From Gaiellasilicea sp963749515 (GTDB lineage Bacteria; Actinomycetota; Thermoleophilia; Gaiellales; Gaiellaceae), in assembly GCA_963749515.1 (NCBI GenBank), contig CAVVMR010000001.1:372001-436000 (forward strand): DNA of 64,000 nt, read 5' to 3'. How positions within the stretch are numbered: the stretch's first letter is position 1; each line of letters starts with the position of its first letter. This document shows positions 43,457 through 51,892 of this stretch, piece by piece. The notes below the pieces were generated by a model. The model was not told where the DNA came from, did not search any database, and saw only the letters and a program-made list of their open reading frames with translations. Both the position numbers and the translations under genes were made by a program.

Positions 43457-44352
43457 GCGAGGTCAGCGTGGACACCTGGGGAGAGACGCGCCGCCGGCGC
43501 TTCTCGCGGCTCGGCAAGTGGCGCAACCCGATCGGGCTCGCCGGCGCCGCCATCGTGGTCTTCAACGTCCTCGTCGCCCTGCTCGGGCCACAGGTCTGGC
43601 GGCTCGACCCCGACGAGCTCGCGTCCCTACGCTTCGAGGGGCCGAGCTGGGCTCACCCGATGGGCACCGACGAGCTCGGGCGCGACACGATGGCGCGGAT
43701 CATCCACGGGGCGCAGGTGTCGCTGCAGGTCGGTGCGATCTCCGTCTCGATCGCCTTCGTCGGCGGTGTCCTCTTCGGCCTGCTGGCCGGCTACTACAAG
43801 GGGATCGTCGACACGGTGCTGATGCGGCTCGTCGACATCATGTTCTCGCTGCCCGGGATCGTGCTCGCGATCATCATCGCCGGCCTCCTCGGGCCGAACC
43901 GCCGCAACGCGATGATCGCGATCGGGATCGTGATCCTGCCGGCCTTCGCGCGGGTCGTGCGGGGCGCGGTGCTCGAGGTGATGGGCTATCCGTACACGGA
44001 GTCGTCACGCGCGCTCGGCGCAAGCGGGTTACGAATCATGGTCAAGCACGTGATCCCCAACATCGGGGCGCCGCTGCTCGTACTCGTCTCCGTCTACCTG
44101 TCGGTCGCGATCCTGGCCGAGGCGGCGCTCAGCTTCCTCGGGCTCGGGACGCAGCCGCCGGAGGCCGCGTGGGGAAGCATGCTGAGCACGGCGCGGACCT
44201 ACATCGACGTCACGCCGTGGCTGTCGATCTTCCCCGGCGCTGCGATCATGGTCGTCGTGCTCGGCTTCAACCTTCTCGGCGACGGGCTGCGGGACATCCT
44301 CGATCCCCGGCTTGGTCCGCACGTCGGCGACACGCCGGCGACGAAGAAGTAG
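43453..44352 (+). CDS. dppC: ABC transporter permease (DppC type)
   Basis: The 299-residue second permease starts at ATG 43453, overlapping the DppB stop. It shows the DppC hallmark HPMGTDELGRDTMARIIHGA after the first helix, five further helices, and the EAA-like loop YTESSRALGASGLRIMVKH. The C-terminus ends LLGDGLRDILDPRLG. Its stop is immediately followed by the TTG of the D-aminoacylase gene. Confidence 0.92.
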   Translation: MSEVSVDTWGETRRRRFSRLGKWRNPIGLAGAAIVVFNVLVALLGPQVWRLDPDELASLRFEGPSWAHPMGTDELGRDTMARIIHGAQVSLQVGAISVSIAFVGGVLFGLLAGYYKGIVDTVLMRLVDIMFSLPGIVLAIIIAGLLGPNRRNAMIAIGIVILPAFARVVRGAVLEVMGYPYTESSRALGASGLRIMVKHVIPNIGAPLLVLVSVYLSVAILAEAALSFLGLGTQPPEAAWGSMLSTARTYIDVTPWLSIFPGAAIMVVVLGFNLLGDGLRDILDPRLGPHVGDTPATKK

Positions 44353-45957
44353 TTGCTCGACGTCCTGATCCGTGGCGGGTGGATCGCGGACGGCGCGGGC
44401 AGCCCTCCGTACCTCGGTGACGTCGCGATCGAGGGCGACAAGATCGTCGACGTCGGCCGCCTCGGCGTGGAGGCGACAGCGGAGCGCGTGATCGACGCGA
44501 CCGGCAAGATCGTCTGCCCCGGCTTCGTCGATCCCCACAGCCACAGCGACTTCTCGATCCTCGCCAACCCGACGGCCGAGAGCACGATCCGCCAGGGCGT
44601 GACGACCGAGGTCGTCGGGAACTGCGGCTGGAGCTACGCGCCCGTCACCGACGCGTCCGAGCCGGTGATCCGCAGCCGGCTGCACTCCTTCGGCTTCGAC
44701 AAGCCGACGATCCCCTGGTCGACGTTCGGCGAGCATCTCGAGTTCCTCGCGGACGTCGGCCACACGCCGAACTTCGCCTGGTTCGTCGGCCACAACGCGA
44801 TCCGGCTCGCGGCAGGCGTCTCCGGCTCGGCGCCGACTGCCGAGCAGCAGGTGACGATGGAGGGCTTCGTCCACGAGGCGATGCAGTCCGGCGCGCTCGG
44901 GATGTCGACCGGGCTCGAGTTCAACCCCGGCCGGGAGGCGACGACCGAGGAGCTGATGCGCCTGAACGCCGTCGCCGGGGAGTACGACGGCATCTACACG
45001 AGCCACATCCGCAACCGCGACTCGGGCCTGCTCGAGGCGATCGACGAGTTTCTCGCCGTCGCGCGGGCCGGAGGCACGAGAGCCGAGATCTCCCATCTCA
45101 ACGTCCGCCACAACACGAACGCGCCTGAGCGTGGGTGGGAGCGGGCGGTCGAGAAGATGGCGGCGAGCCGCGAGACTGGACTCGACGTGCTCGCAGACAC
45201 GACCCCCTTCCGGGAGGGTCTGGGCCAGATGGCCGGGATCCTGCCGCCGTGGGTGGCAGAGGACGGCCCGGAGGCTGCGGCGGCAAAGCTGCGCGACCCC
45301 GCGCTGCGCGAGCGGATGCGCAACGAGAGCGACCGCTACTGGCGCTTCATCCACAAGGGCGAATGGGAGCGTGTGTACTTCCAGGCGACTCCGGAGTACC
45401 CCGACCTCGGTGGGCTGAACTTCCGCCAGATCTCGGAGAAGCTCGGCAAGGACCCGTGGGACTGCTACCTCGACATCCTCGCCGACGCCGGCACGGACTA
45501 CGAGTCGATCCTCACGGTGGGGACGCTCTTCACCGACGAGCACCTGGCGGAGATGATCGGCCATCCGCTCTTCTGCCTCGGCGTCGACACCTTCACCGTC
45601 CAGGACTCGGGGCCGCTGAGCGAGATCATGAAGCACCCGCTCGGCTTCGCAGGGCACGTTCACTACCTCACGCATCACGTGCGTGAACAAGGCACCTTGC
45701 GCCTCGAGGAGGCGATCCGGAAGATGACGAGCATGCCCGCGGCGCACTTCGGCCTCTGGGACCGCGGCCTCCTGCGGGCGGGCTACAGCGCCGACGTCGT
45801 GGTGCTCGACTGGGACGAGCTCGACGACGTCTCCACGACCGAGAATCCGACCGTGTACGCACGGGGCGTCGAGCACGTGCTCGTCAACGGCGTGGTCGTC
45901 GTCGACGGCGCCGAGCACACGGGCGCGCGGCCGGGCCGCCACCTGCTGCGCCGGTGA
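44353..45957 (+). CDS. N-acyl-D-amino-acid deacylase family amidohydrolase (copy 2)
   Basis: The 534-residue protein starts with TTG directly after the permease stop. It has DVLIRGGWIADGAGSPPYLG, the metal motif GFVDPHSHSDFSIL, VVGNCGWSYAPV with the cysteine ligand, TRAEISHLNVRHN and a C-terminal YSADVVVLDWDEL. It would deacylate an imported N-acyl-D-amino acid or a related amide in the cytoplasm. It is a diverged paralog of the gene at 28770 (GWSYAPV versus GFGCFPI; GHVHYLTHHV versus GAYTWAAWFW), so the two arms of this divergent locus each carry one such enzyme. Confidence 0.88.
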   Translation: MLDVLIRGGWIADGAGSPPYLGDVAIEGDKIVDVGRLGVEATAERVIDATGKIVCPGFVDPHSHSDFSILANPTAESTIRQGVTTEVVGNCGWSYAPVTDASEPVIRSRLHSFGFDKPTIPWSTFGEHLEFLADVGHTPNFAWFVGHNAIRLAAGVSGSAPTAEQQVTMEGFVHEAMQSGALGMSTGLEFNPGREATTEELMRLNAVAGEYDGIYTSHIRNRDSGLLEAIDEFLAVARAGGTRAEISHLNVRHNTNAPERGWERAVEKMAASRETGLDVLADTTPFREGLGQMAGILPPWVAEDGPEAAAAKLRDPALRERMRNESDRYWRFIHKGEWERVYFQATPEYPDLGGLNFRQISEKLGKDPWDCYLDILADAGTDYESILTVGTLFTDEHLAEMIGHPLFCLGVDTFTVQDSGPLSEIMKHPLGFAGHVHYLTHHVREQGTLRLEEAIRKMTSMPAAHFGLWDRGLLRAGYSADVVVLDWDELDDVSTTENPTVYARGVEHVLVNGVVVVDGAEHTGARPGRHLLRR

Positions 45958-46976
45958 TCGACCTCCGCTCCGACGTGGGAGCGACCCCGACGGAGGAGAT
46001 GTGGGAGGCGATGCAGGCGGCGGAGCTCGGCTGGGCGACCATCGGCGAGGATCCGTCGGTCAACGCGCTGCAGGAGCGGATGGCAGGCCTGCTCGGGAAG
46101 GAAGCGGCGCTCTGGGTGCCGACCTGCGGGATGGCCAACCTGGTCGCGTTGCTGACGATCGCGCCGCGTGGCAGCACCGTGGTCCTCGAGGCGTCCTCGC
46201 ACGTCGTCACGTCGGAGGCGATGGGTCTCGAGGAGGTCGCCGGCCTCGATGCGTGGTCGCTCTGGGCCGACGACGGGCGGCTCGACCCGGTCGAGGTCGA
46301 GGAGGCGATCGTCGAGACCGGTGCGCTGATGCTCGTGCTCGAGAACACGCACACGAGGGCAGGCGGGACGATCCTCTCGCCGGAGCTGACGGCCGAGCTG
46401 GCCCGGGCGGCTCAGAGCCATGGGGCGTATGTGCACCTGGACGGGGCGCGGCTCTTCAACGCCGCGGTCGCGCTCGGGATCCCGGTCTCGGAGCTCGCGG
46501 CGCCGGCGAACACGGTGGCGGTCAGCCTGAACAAGGGCCTGTGCGCGCCGATGGGGGCGGTCCTCGCGGGCCGCACGCAGGTGATCGAGCTCGCGCACGA
46601 GACGCTTCGACGCCTCGGCGGTGCGAGCGTGCACAAGGCCGGCATCGCGGCCGCGGCAGCGCTCGTCGCACTCGACACGCTGGTCGAGCGCCTCGCGGAC
46701 GACCACCGGCGGGCGCGCGAGCTCGCCGACCTGCTCCACGAGATCCCGGGAATCGAGGTCGAGCCGCGGGAGATCGAGACGAACATCGTGCTCGTCGACG
46801 TCAGCGGCACCGAGCTCTACCCGGACGAGTTCCTGCCGCGACTGGCGGAGCACGGTGTACTCGGCCTGGAGCGCGACACGAGCCGCGTCCGGTTCGTCAC
46901 CCACCGGATGATCAGCGACGACGACGTTGCGCAGGCTGCACAGATCGTCGCCCAGGTGGCTACGCCGGTGGCGTGA
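45954..46976 (+). CDS. Low-specificity threonine aldolase / beta-eliminating lyase family
   Basis: The 340-residue fold-type I PLP enzyme begins IDLRSDVGATPTEEMWEAM. It has GDxxVN-like DPSVNALQERMAGLLGKE, TCGMANLVALL, LENTHTRAGGTIL, HLDGARLFNAAVALG, and the PLP lysine in SLNKGLCAPMGAVLAG. Family members split L-threonine-type beta-hydroxy amino acids to glycine and an aldehyde. GTG 45954 overlaps the deacylase stop. As the last gene of the importer operon it probably cleaves the amino acid freed by the upstream deacylase. Its end overlaps the convergent amidohydrolase by 17 bases. Confidence 0.88.
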   Translation: MIDLRSDVGATPTEEMWEAMQAAELGWATIGEDPSVNALQERMAGLLGKEAALWVPTCGMANLVALLTIAPRGSTVVLEASSHVVTSEAMGLEEVAGLDAWSLWADDGRLDPVEVEEAIVETGALMLVLENTHTRAGGTILSPELTAELARAAQSHGAYVHLDGARLFNAAVALGIPVSELAAPANTVAVSLNKGLCAPMGAVLAGRTQVIELAHETLRRLGGASVHKAGIAAAAALVALDTLVERLADDHRRARELADLLHEIPGIEVEPREIETNIVLVDVSGTELYPDEFLPRLAEHGVLGLERDTSRVRFVTHRMISDDDVAQAAQIVAQVATPVA

Positions 46977-47811
46977 TCTCCAGGAGGTCGAGGGTGGGGC
47001 GGTGGATGATGCCCTCCACCACCTGCTCGTCGACGACCGGCATCTGGGGGCCGAAGGCGTTGCCCGTGACCGAGCGCAGGCCGTCCATCGTCTGTCTCGC
47101 CGAGAAGAACGGGTAGTCGGTGCCGAACAGCAGCTTGTGGTCGACGCGGTACTCGATCGCGGCGACGAGCGCCTGGTACAAGAGCCAGCGCCGTGTCACG
47201 AGCCCCGAGATGTCGGCGTAGACGTGCGGGTGCCGGCGCACGACGGCGATCGCCTCGTCGAACCAGGGGTGGCCGACGTGGGCGATCACGATCTTCAGCC
47301 GCGGGTAGCGCAAGGCGATCTCGTCGAGCAGGATCGGCCGGGCCAGCTGCAGCGAGCCGGCGCGTGCAAAGGTCGTTCCCTGGTGGATCAGCATCGGCAG
47401 CTCCAGCCGCTCGAGCGCCTCGCAGACGCGGAGGAACTCGGGGCTGAGCGGGTCGACGTTCTGGTAGATGGGGCCGAGCTTGCAGCCGACGAGGCCGAGG
47501 TCGCTCTTCATCCGCTCCAGCTCGTCGATAGCCGTGCTCGCCGAGGGGTCGACCGCCCCGAAGCCGATCAGCCGGGCGGGATCGCGCGCGACGTACGAGG
47601 CGACGTAGTCGTTCGGGACGACGTATCCCGCCGCCGGCGCGTTGAAGGCCAGCACGACCGCGCAGTCGACATCCGCGAGCGCCTCGGCGTAGTGGTCGTC
47701 CAGGGTGCCGCCGAGCGTCGCCTCCGGCCACGCCTCGCGCGCCTCGGCGGCGAACTTCTCGCTGATGTGCAGCGGGTACTCGCCGACGTGCGTGTGGACG
47801 TCGATCATCAT
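46960..47811 (-). CDS. Amidohydrolase family 2 (TIM-barrel) protein
   Basis: The 283-residue protein begins MMIDVHTHVGEYP with the HxH metal motif. It has LIHQGTTFARAG, IVIAHVGHPWFDEAI and LFGTDYPFFSARQ with the conserved aspartate. Family members are metal-dependent hydrolases or non-oxidative decarboxylases of lactones and aromatic acids. The gene is divergent from the isochorismatase-like gene with only 17 bases between, so the two may share control. The substrate is unknown. Confidence 0.85.
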   Translation of the reverse strand: MMIDVHTHVGEYPLHISEKFAAEAREAWPEATLGGTLDDHYAEALADVDCAVVLAFNAPAAGYVVPNDYVASYVARDPARLIGFGAVDPSASTAIDELERMKSDLGLVGCKLGPIYQNVDPLSPEFLRVCEALERLELPMLIHQGTTFARAGSLQLARPILLDEIALRYPRLKIVIAHVGHPWFDEAIAVVRRHPHVYADISGLVTRRWLLYQALVAAIEYRVDHKLLFGTDYPFFSARQTMDGLRSVTGNAFGPQMPVVDEQVVEGIIHRPTLDLLEITPPA

Positions 47812-47828
47812 CTAGTCTCGACCCTACC

Positions 47829-48548
47829 CTGAGCGATCTGGCGCCCATCGATTCGCCGGAGACCTTCGCCGGCTGGCATTCGCCCTGGCCCCGGTTCGAG
47901 GTCGACTGGAAGCGCGCCGCGCTCGTCGTCATCGACATGCAGAACTACGGGTGCAACCCGGACGTCGGCCTGATGCAGATGCTGGCCGACCGGTATCCGG
48001 AGATCGCGGCGTACTACGTGCCGCGCGTCTCGCAGACCGCCGTCCCGAATGCACGCCGGCTGCTCGAGGGCTTCCGGTCGGCTGCGTGTCACGTCGTCTT
48101 CACGCGGCACGGGCCGCTCCTCGCCGACGGCAGCGACATGATCGCGCGGCGCCGCCGGCGCGACACGGACGCCCTGGAATCCACCGGGGCGCCGGCGCTC
48201 TGGCACCGCGGTACCTTCGAGCACGAGGTGCTCGCCTCGCTGGCGCCGGCGCCCGGCGAGCTGGTGATCGACAAGAACACGTCGAGCCCGCTCAACTCGA
48301 CGGGCATCGACGGGCTGCTGCGCAACATGGAGGTCCAGACGCTCGTCCTCGCGGGGATGGCGACCGACATGTGCGTGGAGACAACCGCTCGTGACGCCGC
48401 CGATCGCGGCTTCAACGTGATCGTCGTCGAGGATGCGACCGCGACCTTCTTCGAGCACCACCATCGCGCGTCGCTGAGCGCCTTCGCGCGGGTGTTCGGT
48501 CAGGTCTGGGACACCGATGACGTGCTCGCGGCGCTCGGCGCGGGCTGA
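47829..48548 (+). CDS. Isochorismatase-like cysteine hydrolase
   Basis: About 239 residues. The catalytic triad is visible: Asp in VVIDMQN, Lys in VIDKNTSSPLN, and Cys in ATDMCVETTARDA. The first ATG (47937) falls one codon after the catalytic Asp, so translation must begin upstream; no ATG, GTG or TTG is open there, and CTG 47829 (or 47838) gives LSDLAPIDSPETFAGW. Family members hydrolyse isochorismate, nicotinamide or N-carbamoylsarcosine. With HyuA/HyuB systems nearby, an N-carbamoyl-amino-acid amidase is attractive but unproven. Its last 49 bases overlap the convergent metallophosphoesterase. Confidence 0.83.
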   Translation: MSDLAPIDSPETFAGWHSPWPRFEVDWKRAALVVIDMQNYGCNPDVGLMQMLADRYPEIAAYYVPRVSQTAVPNARRLLEGFRSAACHVVFTRHGPLLADGSDMIARRRRRDTDALESTGAPALWHRGTFEHEVLASLAPAPGELVIDKNTSSPLNSTGIDGLLRNMEVQTLVLAGMATDMCVETTARDAADRGFNVIVVEDATATFFEHHHRASLSAFARVFGQVWDTDDVLAALGAG

Positions 48549-49345
48549 GCCTCCCACCGGTCGCCGCTCCAGCGCCAGTGCTCCTCGTCTGCAGCGAAGA
48601 CGGGGTCGGTGACGGCGATCTCCCCCAGGCGCCGGGCCGTGCGGCGCACGCGGGGGCCCGTCGTGTCGATCTCGACGATCGTCGCGTCGAACGGCGGCTC
48701 GATCACGGCGCCGACGGTGAGTTGGAGCAATGGCCCGTCTTGAGTCGACGTTCGCACGTGGATGTGCCCGCTGAGGAGGACCGTCGGCCGCGCGGCGGAC
48801 CGGAGCTCGGCCTCGAGGTCCGCTCGGTTCACGAGGTCACCGGCATACGGGAGGCCGGCCGCTGCCACCCGCGACGCTTCGGAAAGGACGGGGAAATGCG
48901 ACACGACGACGACGAGGCCGTTCGCGGCTCCGCGCTCCGCTGCGCGGCCCACGTATTGCGGCGGCGCGGCACCCCGTGTGACGGAAACACCCGTGAAGAC
49001 AACGCCATCGAGCTCGATCGGCTCTTCGTAGAGCAGCCGGACCCCGTGCTCGCGCGCCCGCTCGCCGAACTCCTCGCCGAGCCGGATGTCGTGGTTGCCG
49101 GTCACCGTGGCGAGCGGAGCCACGTTCGCCGCCGCGAGCCTGCCGAAGATGTGAGCGAGATCGCTCGGGTTCTCGAACTGCACCACGTCGCCCAGCAACA
49201 GGATCAGATCGACCTCCGCCTCGGAGAACCACTCGAGCGCGGCGTCGGTACGCCGGTCGAGGTGCTCGGGCTCGTAGACGTTGATCCAGCGCGAGCCCGT
49301 CGGCTCCAGCTCGCAGTGGAGGTCGCTCAGGACGCCGATCCGCAC
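48500..49345 (-). CDS. Calcineurin-like metallophosphoesterase
   Basis: The 281-residue protein starts at GTG 49345 with RIGVLSDLHCELEPTG. It has LILLLGDVVQFENP, ATVTGNHDIRLGEE, VVVSHFPVLSEASR and LLSGHIHVRTSTQDG, a full set of binuclear-metal ligands. It resembles small cytosolic phosphodiesterases of the 3',5'-cyclic-nucleotide or Icc type, but the true substrate is unknown. It is unrelated in detail to the 369-residue enzyme at 26987. Its start is 23 bases from the divergent enolase-superfamily gene. Confidence 0.85.
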   Translation of the reverse strand: MRIGVLSDLHCELEPTGSRWINVYEPEHLDRRTDAALEWFSEAEVDLILLLGDVVQFENPSDLAHIFGRLAAANVAPLATVTGNHDIRLGEEFGERAREHGVRLLYEEPIELDGVVFTGVSVTRGAAPPQYVGRAAERGAANGLVVVVSHFPVLSEASRVAAAGLPYAGDLVNRADLEAELRSAARPTVLLSGHIHVRTSTQDGPLLQLTVGAVIEPPFDATIVEIDTTGPRVRRTARRLGEIAVTDPVFAADEEHWRWSGDRWEAQPAPSAASTSSVSQT

Positions 49346-49368
49346 GTCAGGGTCTAGGCTCGCAGGGA

Positions 49369-50520
49369 ATGAGGATCACAGGGATCGAGACCCTACCCGT
49401 GAGCGTGGGGCCGGAGTACGAGTACGCGGTGATCGTCGTGCTCGTCCGCACCGACGAAGGGTTGACGGGAATCGGCGAGGCGAGCCTCGCGGGGCAGGGG
49501 CGTGGCGTCCTCGGCATCCTCGACCACTTCGCCGAGCTGCTCGTCGGTCAGGATCCCGGCAAGATCGAGCACTGGTGGAGCGAGCTGGTGCGCGGCACGT
49601 TCTGGTCGACCGGGCAGGTGATCATGAGCGCGGTCGCCGGGATCGACATCGCGCTCTGGGATCTGAAGGGAAAGCGCCTCGGCGTCCCGGTCTACGACCT
49701 GCTCGGCGGCCCGACGCGCGAGCGCGTGCGGGTCTACCGCCACCTGACAGGAGAGACCGCGGAGGCGCTGGTCGAGGACGCGCTCAGCTGGCGCGAGCAG
49801 GGATTCACCGCGCTCCGCTTCGGCCCGCTCGCCGCCTTCGACGACCACTCGCTCGCACACTGGGACCCGCAGGCGTCGATCGTCCGTACGATCGCGGCCA
49901 CGGAGTCGCTGCGAGACGCGCTCGGCGACGACGTCGACCTGATCCTCGACGCGCACACGATGTTCAGCCCGGCCGAGGCCGCCTACCTCGGCCACGCGCT
50001 CGAGCCCTACCGCCTCTACTTCTACGAGGATCCGATCCGGCCGCTCAACCCGCTGTCGCTGAGGACGGTGCGCGACAAGGTCAACCTGCCGATCGCGACG
50101 GGCGAGCAGCTCGCGCACAAGTGGGAGTTCCAGCCGCTGATCGAGAACGAGCTCGTCGACTACCTGCGCATCGACATGGTTCACGCCGGCGGGATCACGG
50201 AGGCGAAGAAGATCCTCGCGGCGGGCGAGGTGCATGGGCAGCGCTCCGCCCTCCACCACGCGAGCTCTCCCATCAACGGCGTCGCCTGCCTGCACGTCGA
50301 CCTGGCGGTGCCGAACTTCGGCATCCAGGAGTGGATGGAGCTCGAGCCGCTCTACGAGCTCTTCCCGAACGCGCCGCGCGCGCAGGATGGCTACGTGTCG
50401 GCGCCCACAGGCCCGGGTCTCGGCCTCGAGTTCGACGAAGCCGAGGCGCGCAAGCGCCCCTCGCGGGATGCCCGCCTGCCCCAGCGCTACTGGCCGGACG
50501 GCAGCGTCGGCGACTATTGA
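49369..50520 (+). CDS. Enolase-superfamily dehydratase (mandelate racemase-like)
   Basis: The 383-residue protein begins at ATG 49369. It has barrel motifs LILDAHTMFSPAEAA, LYFYEDPIRPLNP and IATGEQLAHKWEF with metal ligands D, E and E. The strand-6 segment is YLRIDMVHAGGITEAKKI, and LHHASSPINGV carries the likely catalytic histidine. This is a mandelate racemase-type acid-sugar or hydroxyacid dehydratase layout. It stands alone between convergent and divergent neighbours and overlaps the opposite-strand ceramidase-like gene by seven bases. Confidence 0.87.
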   Translation: MRITGIETLPVSVGPEYEYAVIVVLVRTDEGLTGIGEASLAGQGRGVLGILDHFAELLVGQDPGKIEHWWSELVRGTFWSTGQVIMSAVAGIDIALWDLKGKRLGVPVYDLLGGPTRERVRVYRHLTGETAEALVEDALSWREQGFTALRFGPLAAFDDHSLAHWDPQASIVRTIAATESLRDALGDDVDLILDAHTMFSPAEAAYLGHALEPYRLYFYEDPIRPLNPLSLRTVRDKVNLPIATGEQLAHKWEFQPLIENELVDYLRIDMVHAGGITEAKKILAAGEVHGQRSALHHASSPINGVACLHVDLAVPNFGIQEWMELEPLYELFPNAPRAQDGYVSAPTGPGLGLEFDEAEARKRPSRDARLPQRYWPDGSVGDY

Positions 50521-51890
50521 GCCACCAACTCCTCGAGCGCGCCCGCGGCGGCCTCGATCGTCTGCTCGAGGCAGCCGGGCGCGAACGGCGACTGCTGCTC
50601 CTGGTAGAGGCCGGTGCCGTAGGTCTCCTCGGGAGACAGGTAGCCCATCGTCCTGTTGGTCACCCCCAGCACGAGGAGAGGCGTCCCGGCAAAGCGGCGG
50701 CGCAGCTCGACCTGGAGGATCGAGTACGGCTCGTTGGGAATCGCGACGACGAGTGCTCCGCCGAGCCGCCACGTCCAGACCGGCATCTGGAAGACCGGAT
50801 CGTCACCGAGCGCCGCGCTGAGGTACCGCCGGCGCAACGCCTTCTCCTGTTCCTGGATCGAATCGGGGCCGGAGAGGCTTGCAACGACTCCCAGCTCTTC
50901 CTTGCGGCGCAACCCGACGTTGGTCACGCTTGCCGCCAGCTGCTCGCTGTCCCGTAGCTGCTCGGCGTCGCACGGCTGGTACTCCCACGCGCCGAGGTTG
51001 GCGCCCGACGCGACGATGCCCGTGTAGGCGAACTGAGTGCCGGGCGGCGGCAGGCTCTCGATCGTCGCCGCGGCGGCGTAGCCGAGCTGACGTCCGTTGC
51101 TGTCCGCGATCTCGGCCTCGCCGACGTAGTTGTCGCGCGGGCCAAGCTCGCCCGAAGCACCCTGGAGGAAGAGTGCGGGAGCGTCGAATGCGCTTTCAAG
51201 CACCTCCCGCGCGGCGCCGATGTAGTCCGGCGACAGCAGCCGGTTGCGCCAGGCGAGCGTGGTCGGATGGCAGGCGTAGTTGAACAGGGTGGCGCGCACC
51301 GCGCCGTCCTCGCCGGTGACCCTCGCGACGACGAGCGTGTCGTCGGCGTGTGCGTCAGGGTTGTAGCCGCAGGCGAAGCGCTCGACGTCCGCGTCCCAGA
51401 AGTCGCGATTCACGGCGAGTGCGCAGCGGCCCGTCCCGTACGTCACCCACGACGGCTCGAGCTTCTCTTGGGCCTCGAGGAGTGCCGCGACGAGCTGCTC
51501 TGTCAGGTGCTCGATGTAGGGCACGATCAGCTCCCCGCCCGGCTTGTCGGCCAGCTCGGAGTTGATGTTCGCCCCGGCGTGGGTGTGCGACATGTTGATC
51601 AGCAGCGCCTCGTCGTGCAGGCCGGTGGCCTCGAGGATCCTCGCGCGCACGCCGCGCTCGTCCGGGATGTGCTGAAACCAGCCGAGGTCGACGGCGACGA
51701 GGGCGAGCGTCGGCTCGTCGCCGTCGACCGGAGCGAAGACCGCGGCGGTGGCGGCGAACGGGCGATGGACACCTTCGGCGGCCTCGTGCGTCGCGGCGCC
51801 CCAGGAGCGGGCGTAGATGCCGACGGGTGGCGTGACGTCCCGTGTGGCAACGCCGAACTTGCAGTGCGTGTAGCTAAAGGTCTTGTTCAC
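50514..51890 (-). CDS. Neutral/alkaline ceramidase-like N-terminal domain hydrolase (copy 1)
   Basis: The 458-residue protein starts at GTG 51890. It resembles the N-terminal domain of neutral/alkaline ceramidases: GVATRDVTPPVGIYARSWG, LINMSHTHAGANINS with the HxH zinc pair, LFNYACHPTTLAWRN, LFLQGASGELGPRDNY and VVAIPNEPYSILQVEL. No signal peptide is present, so it is cytoplasmic, which argues against a secreted ceramidase. Related stand-alone proteins occur in catabolic clusters and probably cleave other N-acyl amides. It is the last gene of the minus-strand arm that starts at 56628; a paralog lies at 58633 on the plus arm. Confidence 0.8.
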   Translation of the reverse strand: MNKTFSYTHCKFGVATRDVTPPVGIYARSWGAATHEAAEGVHRPFAATAAVFAPVDGDEPTLALVAVDLGWFQHIPDERGVRARILEATGLHDEALLINMSHTHAGANINSELADKPGGELIVPYIEHLTEQLVAALLEAQEKLEPSWVTYGTGRCALAVNRDFWDADVERFACGYNPDAHADDTLVVARVTGEDGAVRATLFNYACHPTTLAWRNRLLSPDYIGAAREVLESAFDAPALFLQGASGELGPRDNYVGEAEIADSNGRQLGYAAAATIESLPPPGTQFAYTGIVASGANLGAWEYQPCDAEQLRDSEQLAASVTNVGLRRKEELGVVASLSGPDSIQEQEKALRRRYLSAALGDDPVFQMPVWTWRLGGALVVAIPNEPYSILQVELRRRFAGTPLLVLGVTNRTMGYLSPEETYGTGLYQEQQSPFAPGCLEQTIEAAAGALEELVAQ

Positions 51891-51892
51891 TG

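Noticed and set aside
47937..47939. ATG as the start of the isochorismatase-like gene
   Set aside because: It would remove the catalytic aspartate and the first strand, although the upstream frame is open and conserved-looking.
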